Below, piece after piece: positions 1 through 8,300 of a DNA stretch of 15,396 nucleotides. This stretch comes from an uncultured Clostridia bacterium (GTDB lineage: Bacteria; Bacillota; Clostridia; Oscillospirales; CAG-272). The notes beneath the pieces were generated by a model. The model was not told the DNA's origin and searched no databases. It saw nothing but the letters and a program-made list of their open reading frames with translations. The DNA is taken from NCBI GenBank assembly GCA_946040935.1, contig CAMGCN010000001.1:1-15396 (forward strand). Direction: 5' to 3'. The stretch's first letter is position 1, and each line of letters starts with the position of its first letter. The position numbers were made by a program, and so were the translations under genes.

Positions 1-45
1 ACACCTAAGCCTTCGTCGGCAGCGTCAGATGTGTATAAGAGACAG
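1..45 (+). other. Nextera i5-side sequencing adapter (artefact)
   Basis: Not genomic. Bases 1-4 match the end of the P5 oligo, 5-12 (CTAAGCCT) match the Nextera i5 index S508, 13-26 are the read-1 linker (TCGTCGGCAGCGTC), and 27-45 are the Tn5 mosaic end (AGATGTGTATAAGAGACAG). Genomic sequence begins at 46. Translated on the minus strand it yields the tail SYTHLTLPTKA, and on the plus strand MCIRDS; both are well-known adapter-derived peptides in protein databases. Adapter identity is from memory of the Illumina sequences, but the match is full length. Confidence 0.98.
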
Positions 46-286
46 CATCGTACTCCTCTTCGTCGCCGTAGAGGTACTCCTCAACATCACCGAGGTCGCA
101 GTCGAGCTCATCAACATAGTCAGCCATTTCAGCGTAGTCTTCCTGCATATAAGAAATCTCATCTGTGATATCCTCGAGAATGTCTGCAACAGCATCAAAG
201 AGCTTTGCTTCGTTTGACGAAGCGTCGAGCTTCATTCCCTCGATAAGTCCCTTCAAGTGGGCAACCTTTTTGATTATTTCTTCCAT
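46..286 (-). CDS. CD1247-type N-terminal domain protein, 3'-truncated by contig end
   Basis: Eighty genomic codons of a small, very acidic, helical protein. The start is MEEIIKKVAHLKGLIEGM, followed by a long coiled-coil-like stretch rich in Glu and Asp (residues 30-80). This resembles the CD1247 N-terminal domain proteins of Clostridia, which are commonly encoded beside efp; efp is the upstream neighbour here. The ATG (286-284) is preceded on the minus strand by GGAGAA at about 8 bases, which fixes the start. The natural C-terminus is missing: reading on past base 46 enters the Nextera adapter, so the residues VSYTHLTLPTKA are artificial. Function is unknown. Family assignment rests on N-terminal resemblance and gene order, so it is moderate. 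Confidence 0.7.
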
Positions 287-310
287 ATTCGTTTTTCTCC
301 TTTATTATTT

Positions 311-342
311 TTTATAAAACAACCCGCACCGTCGGTGCGGGT
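311..342 (-). terminator. Rho-independent terminator of efp
   Basis: Read on the minus strand, a 9-bp perfect stem (ACCCGCACC / GGTGCGGGT, bases 322-342) with a 3-base loop is followed by a U-rich run (TGTTTTATAAA). It lies 18 bases after the efp stop and before the CD1247-type gene, so efp transcripts probably end here, with read-through supplying part of the downstream gene's expression. Confidence 0.8.
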
Positions 343-359
343 CGAATTAATTACTGTGA

Positions 360-917
360 TTATGCTCTTGACAAGTATTCGCCCGTTCTTGTATCTATCT
401 TGAGCTTTTCGCCTTTTTCGATAAAGAGCGGCACTTTGATAACCGCGCCTGTTTCGAGCGTGGCGGGTTTAAGGGTGTTCGTCGCGGTATTGCCGGCAAA
501 ACCGGGATCCGTATCTGTTACTTCAAGCTCGACGAACATAGGCGGCTCGACTGCGAAAACATTTCCTTTATAGGAAACGACCTTGCACATATCGTTTTCT
601 TTTACGAACTTGAAATTGTCCTGAAGAATGTTTGCGCCGATCGGTATCTGTTCGTAGCTTTCCATATCCATGAAATAATAGAGATCACCGTCGTTGTAAA
701 GGTACTGCATTTCCTTTCTGTCGACGATGGCGTTTTCAAACTTGTCGGTAGGGCTGAAAGTCTTTTCGACCACAGCGCCCGTGATGACATTTTTAAGCTT
801 TGTTCTTACGAAAGCCGCGCCCTTTCCGGGTTTGACGTGCTGAAACTCGATAACCTGAAGTACATTGCCTTCACTCTCGAAAGTAATTCCGTTTTTGAAA
901 TCACCGGCTGTTACCAT
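360..917 (-). CDS. efp: Translation elongation factor P
   Basis: 185 residues, the normal EF-P length. EF-P is a cytoplasmic tRNA-shaped protein that binds between the P and E sites and relieves ribosomes stalled on polyproline. Three beta-barrel domains are visible: a KOW-like N-terminal domain (1-65) with the PGKG loop (30-33), a central OB domain (about 68-127), and a C-terminal OB domain (about 130-185) ending GEYLSRA. Lys32, the tip residue modified in other bacteria (5-aminopentanol in Bacillus, beta-lysine in E. coli), is present. No modification enzyme lies in the window, so the modification type cannot be told. A GGAGGA Shine-Dalgarno lies 8-9 bases before the ATG. The gene has its own promoter (959-987) and a terminator (311-342), so it is expressed at least partly apart from the pepP operon upstream. 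Confidence 0.97.
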   Translation of the reverse strand: MVTAGDFKNGITFESEGNVLQVIEFQHVKPGKGAAFVRTKLKNVITGAVVEKTFSPTDKFENAIVDRKEMQYLYNDGDLYYFMDMESYEQIPIGANILQDNFKFVKENDMCKVVSYKGNVFAVEPPMFVELEVTDTDPGFAGNTATNTLKPATLETGAVIKVPLFIEKGEKLKIDTRTGEYLSRA

Positions 918-958
918 TATTATTGTCCTCCAAATGATTATACATTATATTCACATAT

Positions 959-987
959 ATAATACACTAATGCGCGTATTTTTTCAA
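959..987 (-). promoter_or_regulatory. Sigma-A type promoter of efp
   Basis: On the minus strand, TTGAAA (987-982), a 17-base spacer and TATTAT (964-959). Transcription would start near 952, giving a leader of about 35 bases with the GGAGGA ribosome site. A second AT-rich hexamer (TATAAT, around 945-950) lies just downstream but has no matching -35. Confidence 0.7.
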
Positions 988-1004
988 GTATTTTTTTCTA
1001 AAAA

Positions 1005-2051
1005 TCAAATTTCTATCAGGTTTTTGGGCGCTCGGGTGAGAATCTCCGCGCCGTTTTCGGTTATATACGCCATATCCTCTATGCGGACGCCGTATTTTCC
1101 CTCGATATATATACCCGGCTCGACTGTGACGACATTGCCTGTCTTAAGCTCTTTTTTGCATTTGGGCGAAAGCCGCGGCTCTTCGTGGATATACAGTCCC
1201 ACTCCGTGACCGAGACCGTGACCGAATGTGCCCGGATATTTTGCGTCTATAATTCTACGCGAGACCGCGTCTGCCTCCGAGCAGACAACGCCGGGGGCGA
1301 GCATTTCTTCCGCCGCCTGCTGTGCCCGGAGCACCGTTTTGTATACCCTTTTCATTTCTTCGTCTGCTTTGCCGAGGACGATCGTGCGCGTCATATCCGA
1401 GCAATAACCCTTATATCTCGCGCCGAAATCGAGAGTGAGAAAGCCTTTTTCCAGCTTTACGTCGCGCGGCGTGCCGTGCGGCATGCTCGAGCGTTTTCCC
1501 GAAACGGCGATGGTTTCAAAGCTCACGCCGTCGGAGCCGTGGCTTCGCATATAGAACTCGAGGTGCAGGGCAACCTCTTTTTCAGTCATGTCGGGATTTA
1601 TAATTCCCAAAAGGTCGTCGAAGGCGGCCTCGGCAATTCTCTGTGCCGAGATGATACATTCTTTTTCCCTTTCGTCCTTGCGCTCGCGTATTTCATTGAT
1701 TTTTTCGCCCATTCCTATGAAATCTGCATTATGCAGTTTTTTATATCTTCGCAAATCCGAGCAGGTGACATAGTTATCTTCAAAAGCGATTTTTTCCGCT
1801 CCTTCAAGAGCGTTTTTCAAGTCGCCTGCGGAGGAAAAGAGAGATACCTCCACGACGCCCGCCGCCTGACTTTTTGCCGCCTCTATATAGCGTGAGTCGG
1901 CGAGCAGCAGCGCACCTTCCTTTTTCACTATCAAAAAGCCGTCTGTAAAGTCAAAGCCCGTGAAATAAAACTGATTTAACGGGTCGCAAATAATAGCCGC
2001 GTCGCAACGTTCGCCGATAACGCCGCGCAGTTTTTCAATTCTTTTCTGCAT
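1005..2051 (-). CDS. M24 Xaa-Pro aminopeptidase (aminopeptidase P family)
   Basis: 348 residues, typical of the short Firmicute PepP/YqhT-type enzymes, cytoplasmic dimetal peptidases that remove an N-terminal residue in front of proline. The N-terminal creatinase-like domain covers about 1-120. The catalytic pita-bread domain (about 128-345) has all expected metal ligands: Asp208 (LTLDFGA), Asp219 (YCSDMTRT), His282 (GLGHGVGL), Glu311 (TVEPGIY) and Glu325 (RIEDMAY). The second conserved histidine, His289 (YIHEEP), is also present. The ATG overlaps the upstream TIM-barrel gene by 17 bases and has GAGGTG in front of it, which suggests translational coupling. Its place directly upstream of efp is a common Firmicute order, and the pairing makes sense because EF-P and PepP both deal with proline-rich peptides; that link is inference. 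No terminator is seen after the TGA stop. Confidence 0.95.
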   Translation of the reverse strand: MQKRIEKLRGVIGERCDAAIICDPLNQFYFTGFDFTDGFLIVKKEGALLLADSRYIEAAKSQAAGVVEVSLFSSAGDLKNALEGAEKIAFEDNYVTCSDLRRYKKLHNADFIGMGEKINEIRERKDEREKECIISAQRIAEAAFDDLLGIINPDMTEKEVALHLEFYMRSHGSDGVSFETIAVSGKRSSMPHGTPRDVKLEKGFLTLDFGARYKGYCSDMTRTIVLGKADEEMKRVYKTVLRAQQAAEEMLAPGVVCSEADAVSRRIIDAKYPGTFGHGLGHGVGLYIHEEPRLSPKCKKELKTGNVVTVEPGIYIEGKYGVRIEDMAYITENGAEILTRAPKNLIEI

Positions 2052-2886
2052 ATGTGCACCTCTTCATAAAGAGCGCGTCACGCGCCTGCGTGCCTGCCGA
2101 CTCGCATATAATGCGAGGACAGAGCCCCTCTTTTACTATAGCCTCGCCGAGAGGCTCAAAATTCGGGCCGTATGTCGTGTCGTCGAATGTGAGGTGCTGT
2201 TTTTCTCCGCCGGGTACAGTGTATTCTATTTTTGAAAAATGACAATGGAGGTTTTTCGCCTTTTCGTCGCCCAGCGCTTCGCCTATTTTACAGAACACGC
2301 GTCTGTAATCGTCCGCGGCCGTGAATACTCCGCCGAAATCGCGCGCGTTCAGGTGCCCGAAGTCGACGACGGGGCATAGTCTGTCGCTTACCTTGCAAAT
2401 CTCTATTACCTCGTCGAGGGTGCCGAGCTGATTTACCTTGCCCATTGTTTCTATTCCGAGCCGTATTCCGTCGTCGGGAATTTCGTCTACAACACGTGAC
2501 ATGGTATCTTTCGCGAGGGAAAGAGCCTCCTCGCGGCTAATTTTAGCCGCAGAGCCGGAATGAATAACTATTGTGTCGGCGTTGATTGCGCGCGCCGCCT
2601 CGAGACTTTGTTTTATATACTCGATACTTTTCAGTCTTTTTTCCGGGTCAACGCCGGAAAGGGAAATAAAGTACGGGGTGTGAAATGAAGTTAAGATGCC
2701 GTTTTCTCTCGCCTCTTTTCCCATTGCGGCAAAGGTCTCGAGCGAACCGTGGATTCCCTTTCCCGCCGAATACTCGTAAGCGTCGAGTCCGTATTCCTTT
2801 AACCATGAAAAAATCTGAACGGTTTTTTTGCCGCCCGAAGCGTAAAAGTCCTCGGGATTTCCCGAAGGTCCGAATGTTGCTTTCAT
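2035..2886 (-). CDS. Endonuclease IV-like TIM-barrel protein (AP endonuclease family 2)
   Basis: 283 residues, close to E. coli Nfo (285). Nfo cuts DNA 5' of abasic sites with three zinc ions. The ligand set is recognisable and nearly co-linear with Nfo numbering: His69 (FHTPYF, with Tyr72), His109 (VIHSGS), Glu146 (GIETMGKVNQLGT), Asp175 and His178 (VVDFGHL), His216 (HCHFSK), His231 (QHLTFDD) and Glu262 (IICES). The Nfo D-x-H pair reads Lys229-Gln-His231 here, so one zinc ligand seems replaced. That fits a divergent clade annotated only as TIM barrel protein or sugar-phosphate isomerase/epimerase, and activity on abasic DNA is not certain. The start codon directly follows the yqeG stop (TAAATG), with an AAAGGCGG site inside the end of yqeG. 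The 3' end overlaps the peptidase gene by 17 bases. Confidence 0.85.
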   Translation of the reverse strand: MKATFGPSGNPEDFYASGGKKTVQIFSWLKEYGLDAYEYSAGKGIHGSLETFAAMGKEARENGILTSFHTPYFISLSGVDPEKRLKSIEYIKQSLEAARAINADTIVIHSGSAAKISREEALSLAKDTMSRVVDEIPDDGIRLGIETMGKVNQLGTLDEVIEICKVSDRLCPVVDFGHLNARDFGGVFTAADDYRRVFCKIGEALGDEKAKNLHCHFSKIEYTVPGGEKQHLTFDDTTYGPNFEPLGEAIVKEGLCPRIICESAGTQARDALFMKRCTYAEKN

Positions 2887-3396
2887 TTAGTCAAATCCGC
2901 CTTTCTTTTTTTGATATGCCCGAAGAACGGGTACTTCAAGTCTTCTCTTGAAACGAAAAAATACAGTCAGCTTGTCCTTTATGGGCTTGACGAGAAATAC
3001 CGTAAGACCTGCCCGCTTTCCCGCAAAAACATCGGTAAACACCTGATCGCCGATTAAGGCGGTGTTTTTTCGGTCGCTCCCCATATCTGCCATCGCCTTT
3101 TTTATGTCGCGGATAAAGGGCTTTCCGCTCTTTGCATACGCAGGGTAATTAAGACTTCTGTTAAATTTTTTTACTCTTTCCCATTCATTGTTTGAAACAA
3201 ACGATACTTTTATTCCCGCCGCCGCCATGCCGTCAAACCACGCCTGCGCCGCGGGAGTGGGGATAGGGTCGTCATAGGTTACTATGGTGTTGTCTATATC
3301 CATGACAAGCGCTTTTATACCCAGACTCAAAAGAAACTCGGGCGTAATATCGGATATTGTATCATAATAATAATCGGGCAAAAACTTTCTATACAT
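2887..3396 (-). CDS. YqeG-family HAD IIIA phosphatase
   Basis: 169 residues, the usual YqeG length, and probably soluble. The haloacid dehalogenase motifs are intact: motif I DIDNT with nucleophile Asp33 and Asp35, motif II Ser68 (FVSNN), motif III Lys92 (SGKPF), and motif IV GDQVFTD with Asp117 and Asp122. The YqeG family is a conserved Firmicute group predicted to hydrolyse small phosphomonoesters; its physiological substrate is not firmly known. It is the first gene of a minus-strand operon with the TIM-barrel and Xaa-Pro aminopeptidase genes. The ATG has AAAGGA about 8 bases upstream, and a promoter lies at 3422-3450. The basic C-terminal tail (from about 140, rich in Lys and Arg) is a common family feature. 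Confidence 0.93.
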   Translation of the reverse strand: MYRKFLPDYYYDTISDITPEFLLSLGIKALVMDIDNTIVTYDDPIPTPAAQAWFDGMAAAGIKVSFVSNNEWERVKKFNRSLNYPAYAKSGKPFIRDIKKAMADMGSDRKNTALIGDQVFTDVFAGKRAGLTVFLVKPIKDKLTVFFRFKRRLEVPVLRAYQKKKGGFD

Positions 3397-3421
3397 AAAT
3401 ATTCCTTTTTGATTTTTTTAC

Positions 3422-3450
3422 ATTTTACCACCAAATATCTGAAAGTGCAA
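3422..3450 (-). promoter_or_regulatory. Promoter of the yqeG operon
   Basis: On the minus strand, TTGCAC (3450-3445), a 17-base spacer and TAAAAT (3427-3422), some 26 bases before the yqeG start. The -10 matches consensus at 5 of 6 bases and the -35 at 3 of 6. It lies in the 113-base divergent gap shared with the DUF4830 gene, for which I see no comparably good plus-strand promoter. Confidence 0.6.
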
Positions 3451-3509
3451 GCATATCATACCCAAAATGCGAATAAGAATGAGATACAGATAACGCACGG
3501 AGGTTTATT

Positions 3510-4001
3510 ATGTTTATTTGTTCAGTTCGCGCGGCGAGCGTGAAATTCGTCGGCGCGGTAGTATTATCGGTGGCGGCACTTGTCGCCCTCGTCGCTTTCG
3601 TCCCCGAAAGCGGAGCGAAGAGCACCCAGACTGCGGCAGGAGCCGCAGGCAGCGAATTTGTCTATTCGGGCATAAAAAGCAACGAGGACAGGGTGAAATT
3701 TCTTTCCCAGTTCGGCTACGAGGTTGAGAGCGAACCTGAAGAGGAGGAAGAAATAAAGATACCCGATAATTTTGACAAGGTTTATATAGGTTATAACGAG
3801 ATACAGAAAAATCAAGGCCTCGACCTCTCGGAATATAAAAACAAAAAGGTGACTCGCTATACATATAAGGTTACAAACTACGAGGGCTACGACGGCGAGG
3901 TGCTTGCCAATATCATCATATGGCGCGACCATGTTATAGCGGGGGATATATGCTCAAAAGACACGGGAGCAAACGGCTTTGTACACGGCTTTCAGAAATA
4001 A
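3510..4001 (+). CDS. DUF4830 domain protein, membrane-anchored
   Basis: 163 residues. One hydrophobic helix (about 11-31) near the N-terminus has basic residues before it and suits a signal anchor, which would put the rest outside the cytoplasm. A low-complexity Ala/Gly/Ser linker (36-48) leads to a small C-terminal domain (about 57-163). It carries family hallmarks of clostridial DUF4830: NEDRVKFLSQFGYEV, a Glu run (76-81), IPDNFDKVY, KVTRYTYKVTNY and the ending GFVHGF. The domain has no known function. GGAGG (3499-3503) sits 6 bases before the ATG. The gene is divergent from yqeG and is followed ten bases after its stop by the structured element 4011-4130, which probably ends its transcript. 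Confidence 0.85.
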   Translation: MFICSVRAASVKFVGAVVLSVAALVALVAFVPESGAKSTQTAAGAAGSEFVYSGIKSNEDRVKFLSQFGYEVESEPEEEEEIKIPDNFDKVYIGYNEIQKNQGLDLSEYKNKKVTRYTYKVTNYEGYDGEVLANIIIWRDHVIAGDICSKDTGANGFVHGFQK

Positions 4002-4010
4002 CGGCGTCGG

Positions 4011-4130
4011 GGTGCTGCAAAAAAACAGTGCAGATAGTTTAAGGGAAAATATATTTGATTTGCGGCGTCGTATTTTCCGACGCCGCAAACCGATTTTCGT
4101 TCTGCGCGTTTTTTCAGCACCTTTTTGTTT
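4011..4130 (+). terminator. Large nested stem structure with T-tract (terminator or structured RNA)
   Basis: Three nested stems can be drawn by hand. The outer one pairs 4011-4034 with 4101-4121 (about 21 pairs, one wobble, small bulges; GGTGCTG with CAGCACC at the base). The middle one pairs GAAAAT (4045-4050) with ATTTTC (4093-4098). The inner one is a perfect 12-bp stem, 4059-4070 with 4078-4089, around a 7-base loop. TTTTTGTTTT (4122-4131) follows directly, as in an intrinsic terminator. It lies between the DUF4830 stop and the methyltransferase promoter. It is far bigger than a normal terminator, so a small RNA, an attenuator or a remnant inverted-repeat element remain possible. Confidence 0.65.
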
Positions 4131-4145
4131 TAATCAAAATAAGTA

Positions 4146-4174
4146 TTGACGGAAAAGTTTTGTTATGCTATGCT
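4146..4174 (+). promoter_or_regulatory. Extended -10 promoter of the rRNA methyltransferase gene
   Basis: TTGACG (4146-4151), a 17-base spacer and TATGCT (4169-4174), with the extended -10 dinucleotide TG at 4166-4167. The predicted transcription start, about 7 bases on, coincides with the ATG at 4181. Confidence 0.7.
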
Positions 4175-4180
4175 GATGTC

Positions 4181-5314
4181 ATGGAAAACAATGAGATTAT
4201 TACTTACACGGCGACCTGTCTTTTCGGACTTGAAAAATTCTTGGGGGAGGAAATTGATTCTCTCGGGTATAAGCGAATTGAAACTATCGACGGCAGAGTT
4301 ACGTTTGAAGGGGATATAGGCGCTGTTGCAAGATGCAATTTGCACTTAAGATACGCCGAGAGACTGTTTATAAATCTCGGCTCTTTTTCGGCTTCTACCT
4401 TTGACGAGCTTTTTGAGGGCACGCGCGCCCTGCCGTTTGAGAGGTGGATAGGAAAGGACGACGCGTTTCCCGTCGGCGGACATTCCGTAAAAAGTTTACT
4501 TACGAGTATTCCCGACTGCCAGAAAATTGTCAAAAAGGCGGCAGTCGAGCGTATGAAAGAAACATATCGCACCGACTGGTTTAACGAAACGGGAGTAAAA
4601 TATCAGATCGAGTTCTTCATTTTGCGTGACAGGGCGACGGTCATGATAGACACATCGGGCGTCGCGCTTCATAAGCGGGGCTACCGCCCTGCCGCGCTTG
4701 CGGCGCCTCTTAGGGAAACTCTTGCCGCGGCCATGGTGAAGCTCTCCCGTCCGAGAGAAGACGTGCTGCTTTGGGATCCCATGTGCGGTTCGGGTACGAT
4801 ACCGTGCGAGGCGGCGCTTATGATGACAAACACCGCGCCCGGACTTTCACGCTCGTTTGCGGCACAGGAGTTTGAATCTGTTCCTAAAGAAATCTGGAAA
4901 AACGCGAGGGAGGAGGCGCTCTCTCTTATAAAGAAAAGCGATTTTCGCGCCAACTGTTCGGATATCGACCCTCACGCCGTAGAGACGGCGCAGGCGAATA
5001 TTTCCCGCGCGGGGATGGACAAGTATGTAAAGTGTTTTTGCGCCGACGCGCTGAAAATAGAAACCGGAGGCGTGCGCGGTACGGTGGTGTGTAATCCGCC
5101 TTACGGAATACGGCTTTTTGACAGAGAGCAAACGGAAAGACTTTACCGTGAAATGGGAAAACATTTTGCCACGCTCGACAGGTGGCAGATATATATTCTC
5201 ACGGCATGCGAGGATTTTGAGAGACTGTACGGAGCCCGCGCCGACAAAAAGAGGCGTCTTTACAACGGCATGATAAAATGCGGATTTTACCAATTTTTCA
5301 AAAATAAAAAATAG
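4181..5314 (+). CDS. THUMP-containing 23S rRNA guanine-N2 methyltransferase, RlmL/YpsC type
   Basis: 377 residues from the chosen start, close to Bacillus YpsC. The family uses SAM to methylate a guanine N2 in 23S rRNA (E. coli RlmL acts on G2445); the exact site here is inferred. Domains in order: an N-terminal ferredoxin-like plus THUMP domain (about 1-158, starting ITYTATCLFGLEKFLGEE), then a Rossmann methyltransferase. The latter shows motif I DPMCGSGTIPCEAA (199-212), acidic SAM-binding residues in CSDIDPHA (259-266) and catalytic NPPYG (305-309). An upstream in-frame ATG at 4055 would add 42 residues that overlap the 4011-4130 structure and do not resemble the family, so 4181 is preferred. 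No Shine-Dalgarno precedes 4181, and the promoter spacing suggests a leaderless mRNA. No terminator is seen after the TAG. Confidence 0.93.
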   Translation: MENNEIITYTATCLFGLEKFLGEEIDSLGYKRIETIDGRVTFEGDIGAVARCNLHLRYAERLFINLGSFSASTFDELFEGTRALPFERWIGKDDAFPVGGHSVKSLLTSIPDCQKIVKKAAVERMKETYRTDWFNETGVKYQIEFFILRDRATVMIDTSGVALHKRGYRPAALAAPLRETLAAAMVKLSRPREDVLLWDPMCGSGTIPCEAALMMTNTAPGLSRSFAAQEFESVPKEIWKNAREEALSLIKKSDFRANCSDIDPHAVETAQANISRAGMDKYVKCFCADALKIETGGVRGTVVCNPPYGIRLFDREQTERLYREMGKHFATLDRWQIYILTACEDFERLYGARADKKRRLYNGMIKCGFYQFFKNKK

Positions 5315-5317
5315 CTG

Positions 5318-5346
5318 TTGCCTCGGTGTTTTTAATTTGTTATAAT
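5318..5346 (+). promoter_or_regulatory. Promoter of the DUF4874/DUF4832-SLH gene
   Basis: TTGCCT (5318-5323), exactly 17 bases, then a perfect TATAAT (5341-5346), starting four bases after the methyltransferase stop. The predicted start near 5353 gives a leader of about 36 bases with a GAGGA ribosome site (5379-5383). Confidence 0.8.
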
Positions 5347-5388
5347 GAAATTACAGAAAACAGGAATATCCAAACAATGAGGAATACC

Positions 5389-8300
5389 ATGAAAAAAATT
5401 ATCTGTATCCTATTATCCCTTGTGACGGTACTTTTGTCCGTCACTGTGAATGTCGGAGCGTCCGACGGGCTTATCGACCAGATTGAAAACGGAGCTGTGA
5501 TAAGCTATCTTGACTCGACAGCGTCTCTGTCGATGCCCTCCTGCGGAAGCGGAGCGGGAATAGAAGTATATCCTAAACCGGGTGAAAGCTGGGCGTTTTT
5601 CCCGACTTCATATTCCTTTGTTATGATAAATCTGCGCGGATATTCGGGACAGTCGCGCGAGGACGGAAAGGACGTGCCGCTTGACGAGAGCTTTTTCACG
5701 GGACTTGAGCAAAGCCTGAAAAACGCGCGCAATTCGGGGGCGGTATTGGGAATACGCTTCCGTTTTGACGCGCTCGGCGAGACAAACAAAGAACCCGACT
5801 GGGACAACATGGTTCAGATGTTTGTCGATATACGCGATTCGGGACTTTTCAAAAAGTACGGCGAGGTTATTCATTACTGCGAGCTGGGCACATTCGGCGC
5901 ATTCGGCGAGCAATGGGGCACGAGGTACGGCGATTACGGTTACAGCACCGAGCTTATCGACCTGTATTTGCAGATTTTTCCCGAACATGTGCCGATACTT
6001 CTTCGCACGGGCGGAAGAATCACCAGATGGGCAAACGACAAACTGGGAGAAAACTATTGCGGTCAGTCAACCATAAATATGCTTACCCGGGTAAAGGAAA
6101 AATACCCCGATAAGAGAAACGGAAAGATAAACTATTATTCTCAAGACGGTAAGGACTTTTCAACGGGTAATTATCTGTGGGAGGACATCTCGCGTCTTGG
6201 CTATTACAACGACGGCTATATGGGAACAAACTGGGACTACGGTACTTATTCCAACCGTGAAAACGAGACCGCTTTTCTCGCCGCCCAGGAAGACAACGCC
6301 TACGGAGGAGAGTTTTCGGGCGACAGGTTTTTACAGATATATTACGGCAACGACTACACGACTTGCTGGTGGCCGAAAAACGGTATTCCCGAGATGTATT
6401 ATACCCACCTTTCCTACCTGCACGGCGGATATATCTGGGGAGAAAAGAGCGAATCTCACTCATATGCGGGAAACGCCGATACTATCACAGAGTCGGAGCT
6501 TGACGGCTACTACAAATCGGCAAAGACTTTTGCAGACCGCGTTGAATATGTTTATGAGCAGATAGGCGCGGAAAAGCTCATGGGCACGGTTACGGTTACC
6601 GAGGTAAAGGGCACGTCCTCGTCGGGCGATACGGTTGTTACCGGATATCAGGTTAACTATATTGCGCCCGGTTTTGAAAGCTCTGTATTTACCGAGGAAA
6701 TCGCGCAGGCGGTTGAGAAAAAGCTCGGAAAATCGCTTGACCTTTCTGAATATTACGGTATTAACAACAAAAAATTCGTATTAGATCATCTGGGATACCG
6801 TTTTGTCGTTCGTTCTTCAAAGATGTCACAGACAGTGAACGCCGGCGGAAAGCTCAAAATAGAGCTTGAAATAGACAACACGGGGTTTTCAAAGCTTATC
6901 GGAGAGGAAAGCGCGCAAATAGTAATATCAAACGGGGAAAACAAATATATCAGCACTATTGAAAACGTATCTCCGACCGAGTGGAAATCCTTTGAAAAGC
7001 ATACTGTTTCGGCAGAAATCGATATGCCCGAATATATTTCGGCTGGGGATTGGAAGGTATATCTTCGCATATCAAACGAAAATATGCCCGAGTGGTCGCG
7101 TGCGGCGGTTCCGTTTGCAAACGAGGGTATGTACGACGCAGATCTCGGCGCAAACCTCATCGGAAAAATCAAAGTGGAAAGCGATTTCACATACTCGAAG
7201 TCAGAAGTAAAAGAAGATACCAGACCTGCAGGGTATTATCCGGAAAACCCCGAACCGAAAGAGGTAAAGGAGAATGATACCTTTTATTTCTTTGATTCCC
7301 CGTATGTATTCACTCAAAGCGGTTTATACGGCTTCAGCCTGGTCTTCAAAATCGACGGAATCGCCGAGGGAAGCAGTATAAAATTAAATAAATGGTTCTG
7401 CTCGGCAGGAGGTTATTATTCAGGGCATCAGCTCCATTCCTTCAACTATGATTTTCAGTATAGACAAAGCGACGGAAAAACCGGACACGGATATACATTT
7501 ACCGAAAACGGATACTATATCATGTACTGCCCGTTCTATTCGGTCGGCGCGTATTCAAGCCCCTCTGTCGCAGGAAAGACATCCGTGGGTGCGCTCAGCT
7601 TTAACAACAGTTCGGCTTGTTATAAGGACAGCTCTCTGGAGCTCAACGGAAACAATGTTACCATAACGTCGATAGCGCTTATCGAGGGCGCGCCCGACGG
7701 ATATTCGGTATCTTTTGAGACCGAGAATAATAAATATGAATACAGCGGAAAATACGGATTTTCCAATACAAACGGCGCGTATGCAGAAAGGTGTCAGTTC
7801 AAACGCGCAGAGTCGCTGCTCTCGATGTACGACGGAGAGGATATAACCGGAAACGAGCATTTTGAGGACGGGATAAGAACCGAGTGCGTCGGTTGGACGA
7901 CCAAGCCGGGCGACAGAAGATGCGCCATAGGGGAGGACTATGTTCCTCTCGGAAACGAAAAGTTCTATCCCGACAGAATAATTTTGACAGACAGCTTTGT
8001 CGCAGATGAGAGAACGGTCGAGATAAACGGAGGAATCGACAGTCAGGGGGTAATCTATTCCTTTGACGGCGAGAGAAAGGCGACGGTAGGCGAGTCGGGT
8101 TGGAGAAGCAATATCAGCGAGGGCGCAAATCTTTGCGGATTTATCATAATCCCGTCGGCGGTTATATCCGACGGCAAAAAATACACGGTTACTTCAATAG
8201 ACGACCTTTGCACAGACGGCATTACGGGCATTATCATCCCTTCGAGCGTTACAAATATATCTGCGCGTGTATTTGAAGAAAATGAAGAGATTATTATCTA

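Noticed and set aside
29..217. 62-residue plus-strand open frame starting MCIRDS
   Set aside because: Its start codon lies inside the Nextera mosaic end, and the rest is antisense to the CD1247-type gene.
1185..1895. 236-residue plus-strand open frame
   Set aside because: It is antisense to the Xaa-Pro aminopeptidase, whose full metal-ligand set is intact on the minus strand.
4055..4180. N-terminal extension of the methyltransferase from ATG 4055
   Set aside because: The extra 42 residues lie across the stem structure and the promoter and do not resemble the family N-terminus, which begins at 4181.
5326..5388. N-terminal extension of the first surface protein from ATG 5326
   Set aside because: It lies between the -35 and -10 of the promoter and would bury the signal peptide; 5389 has a good ribosome site.
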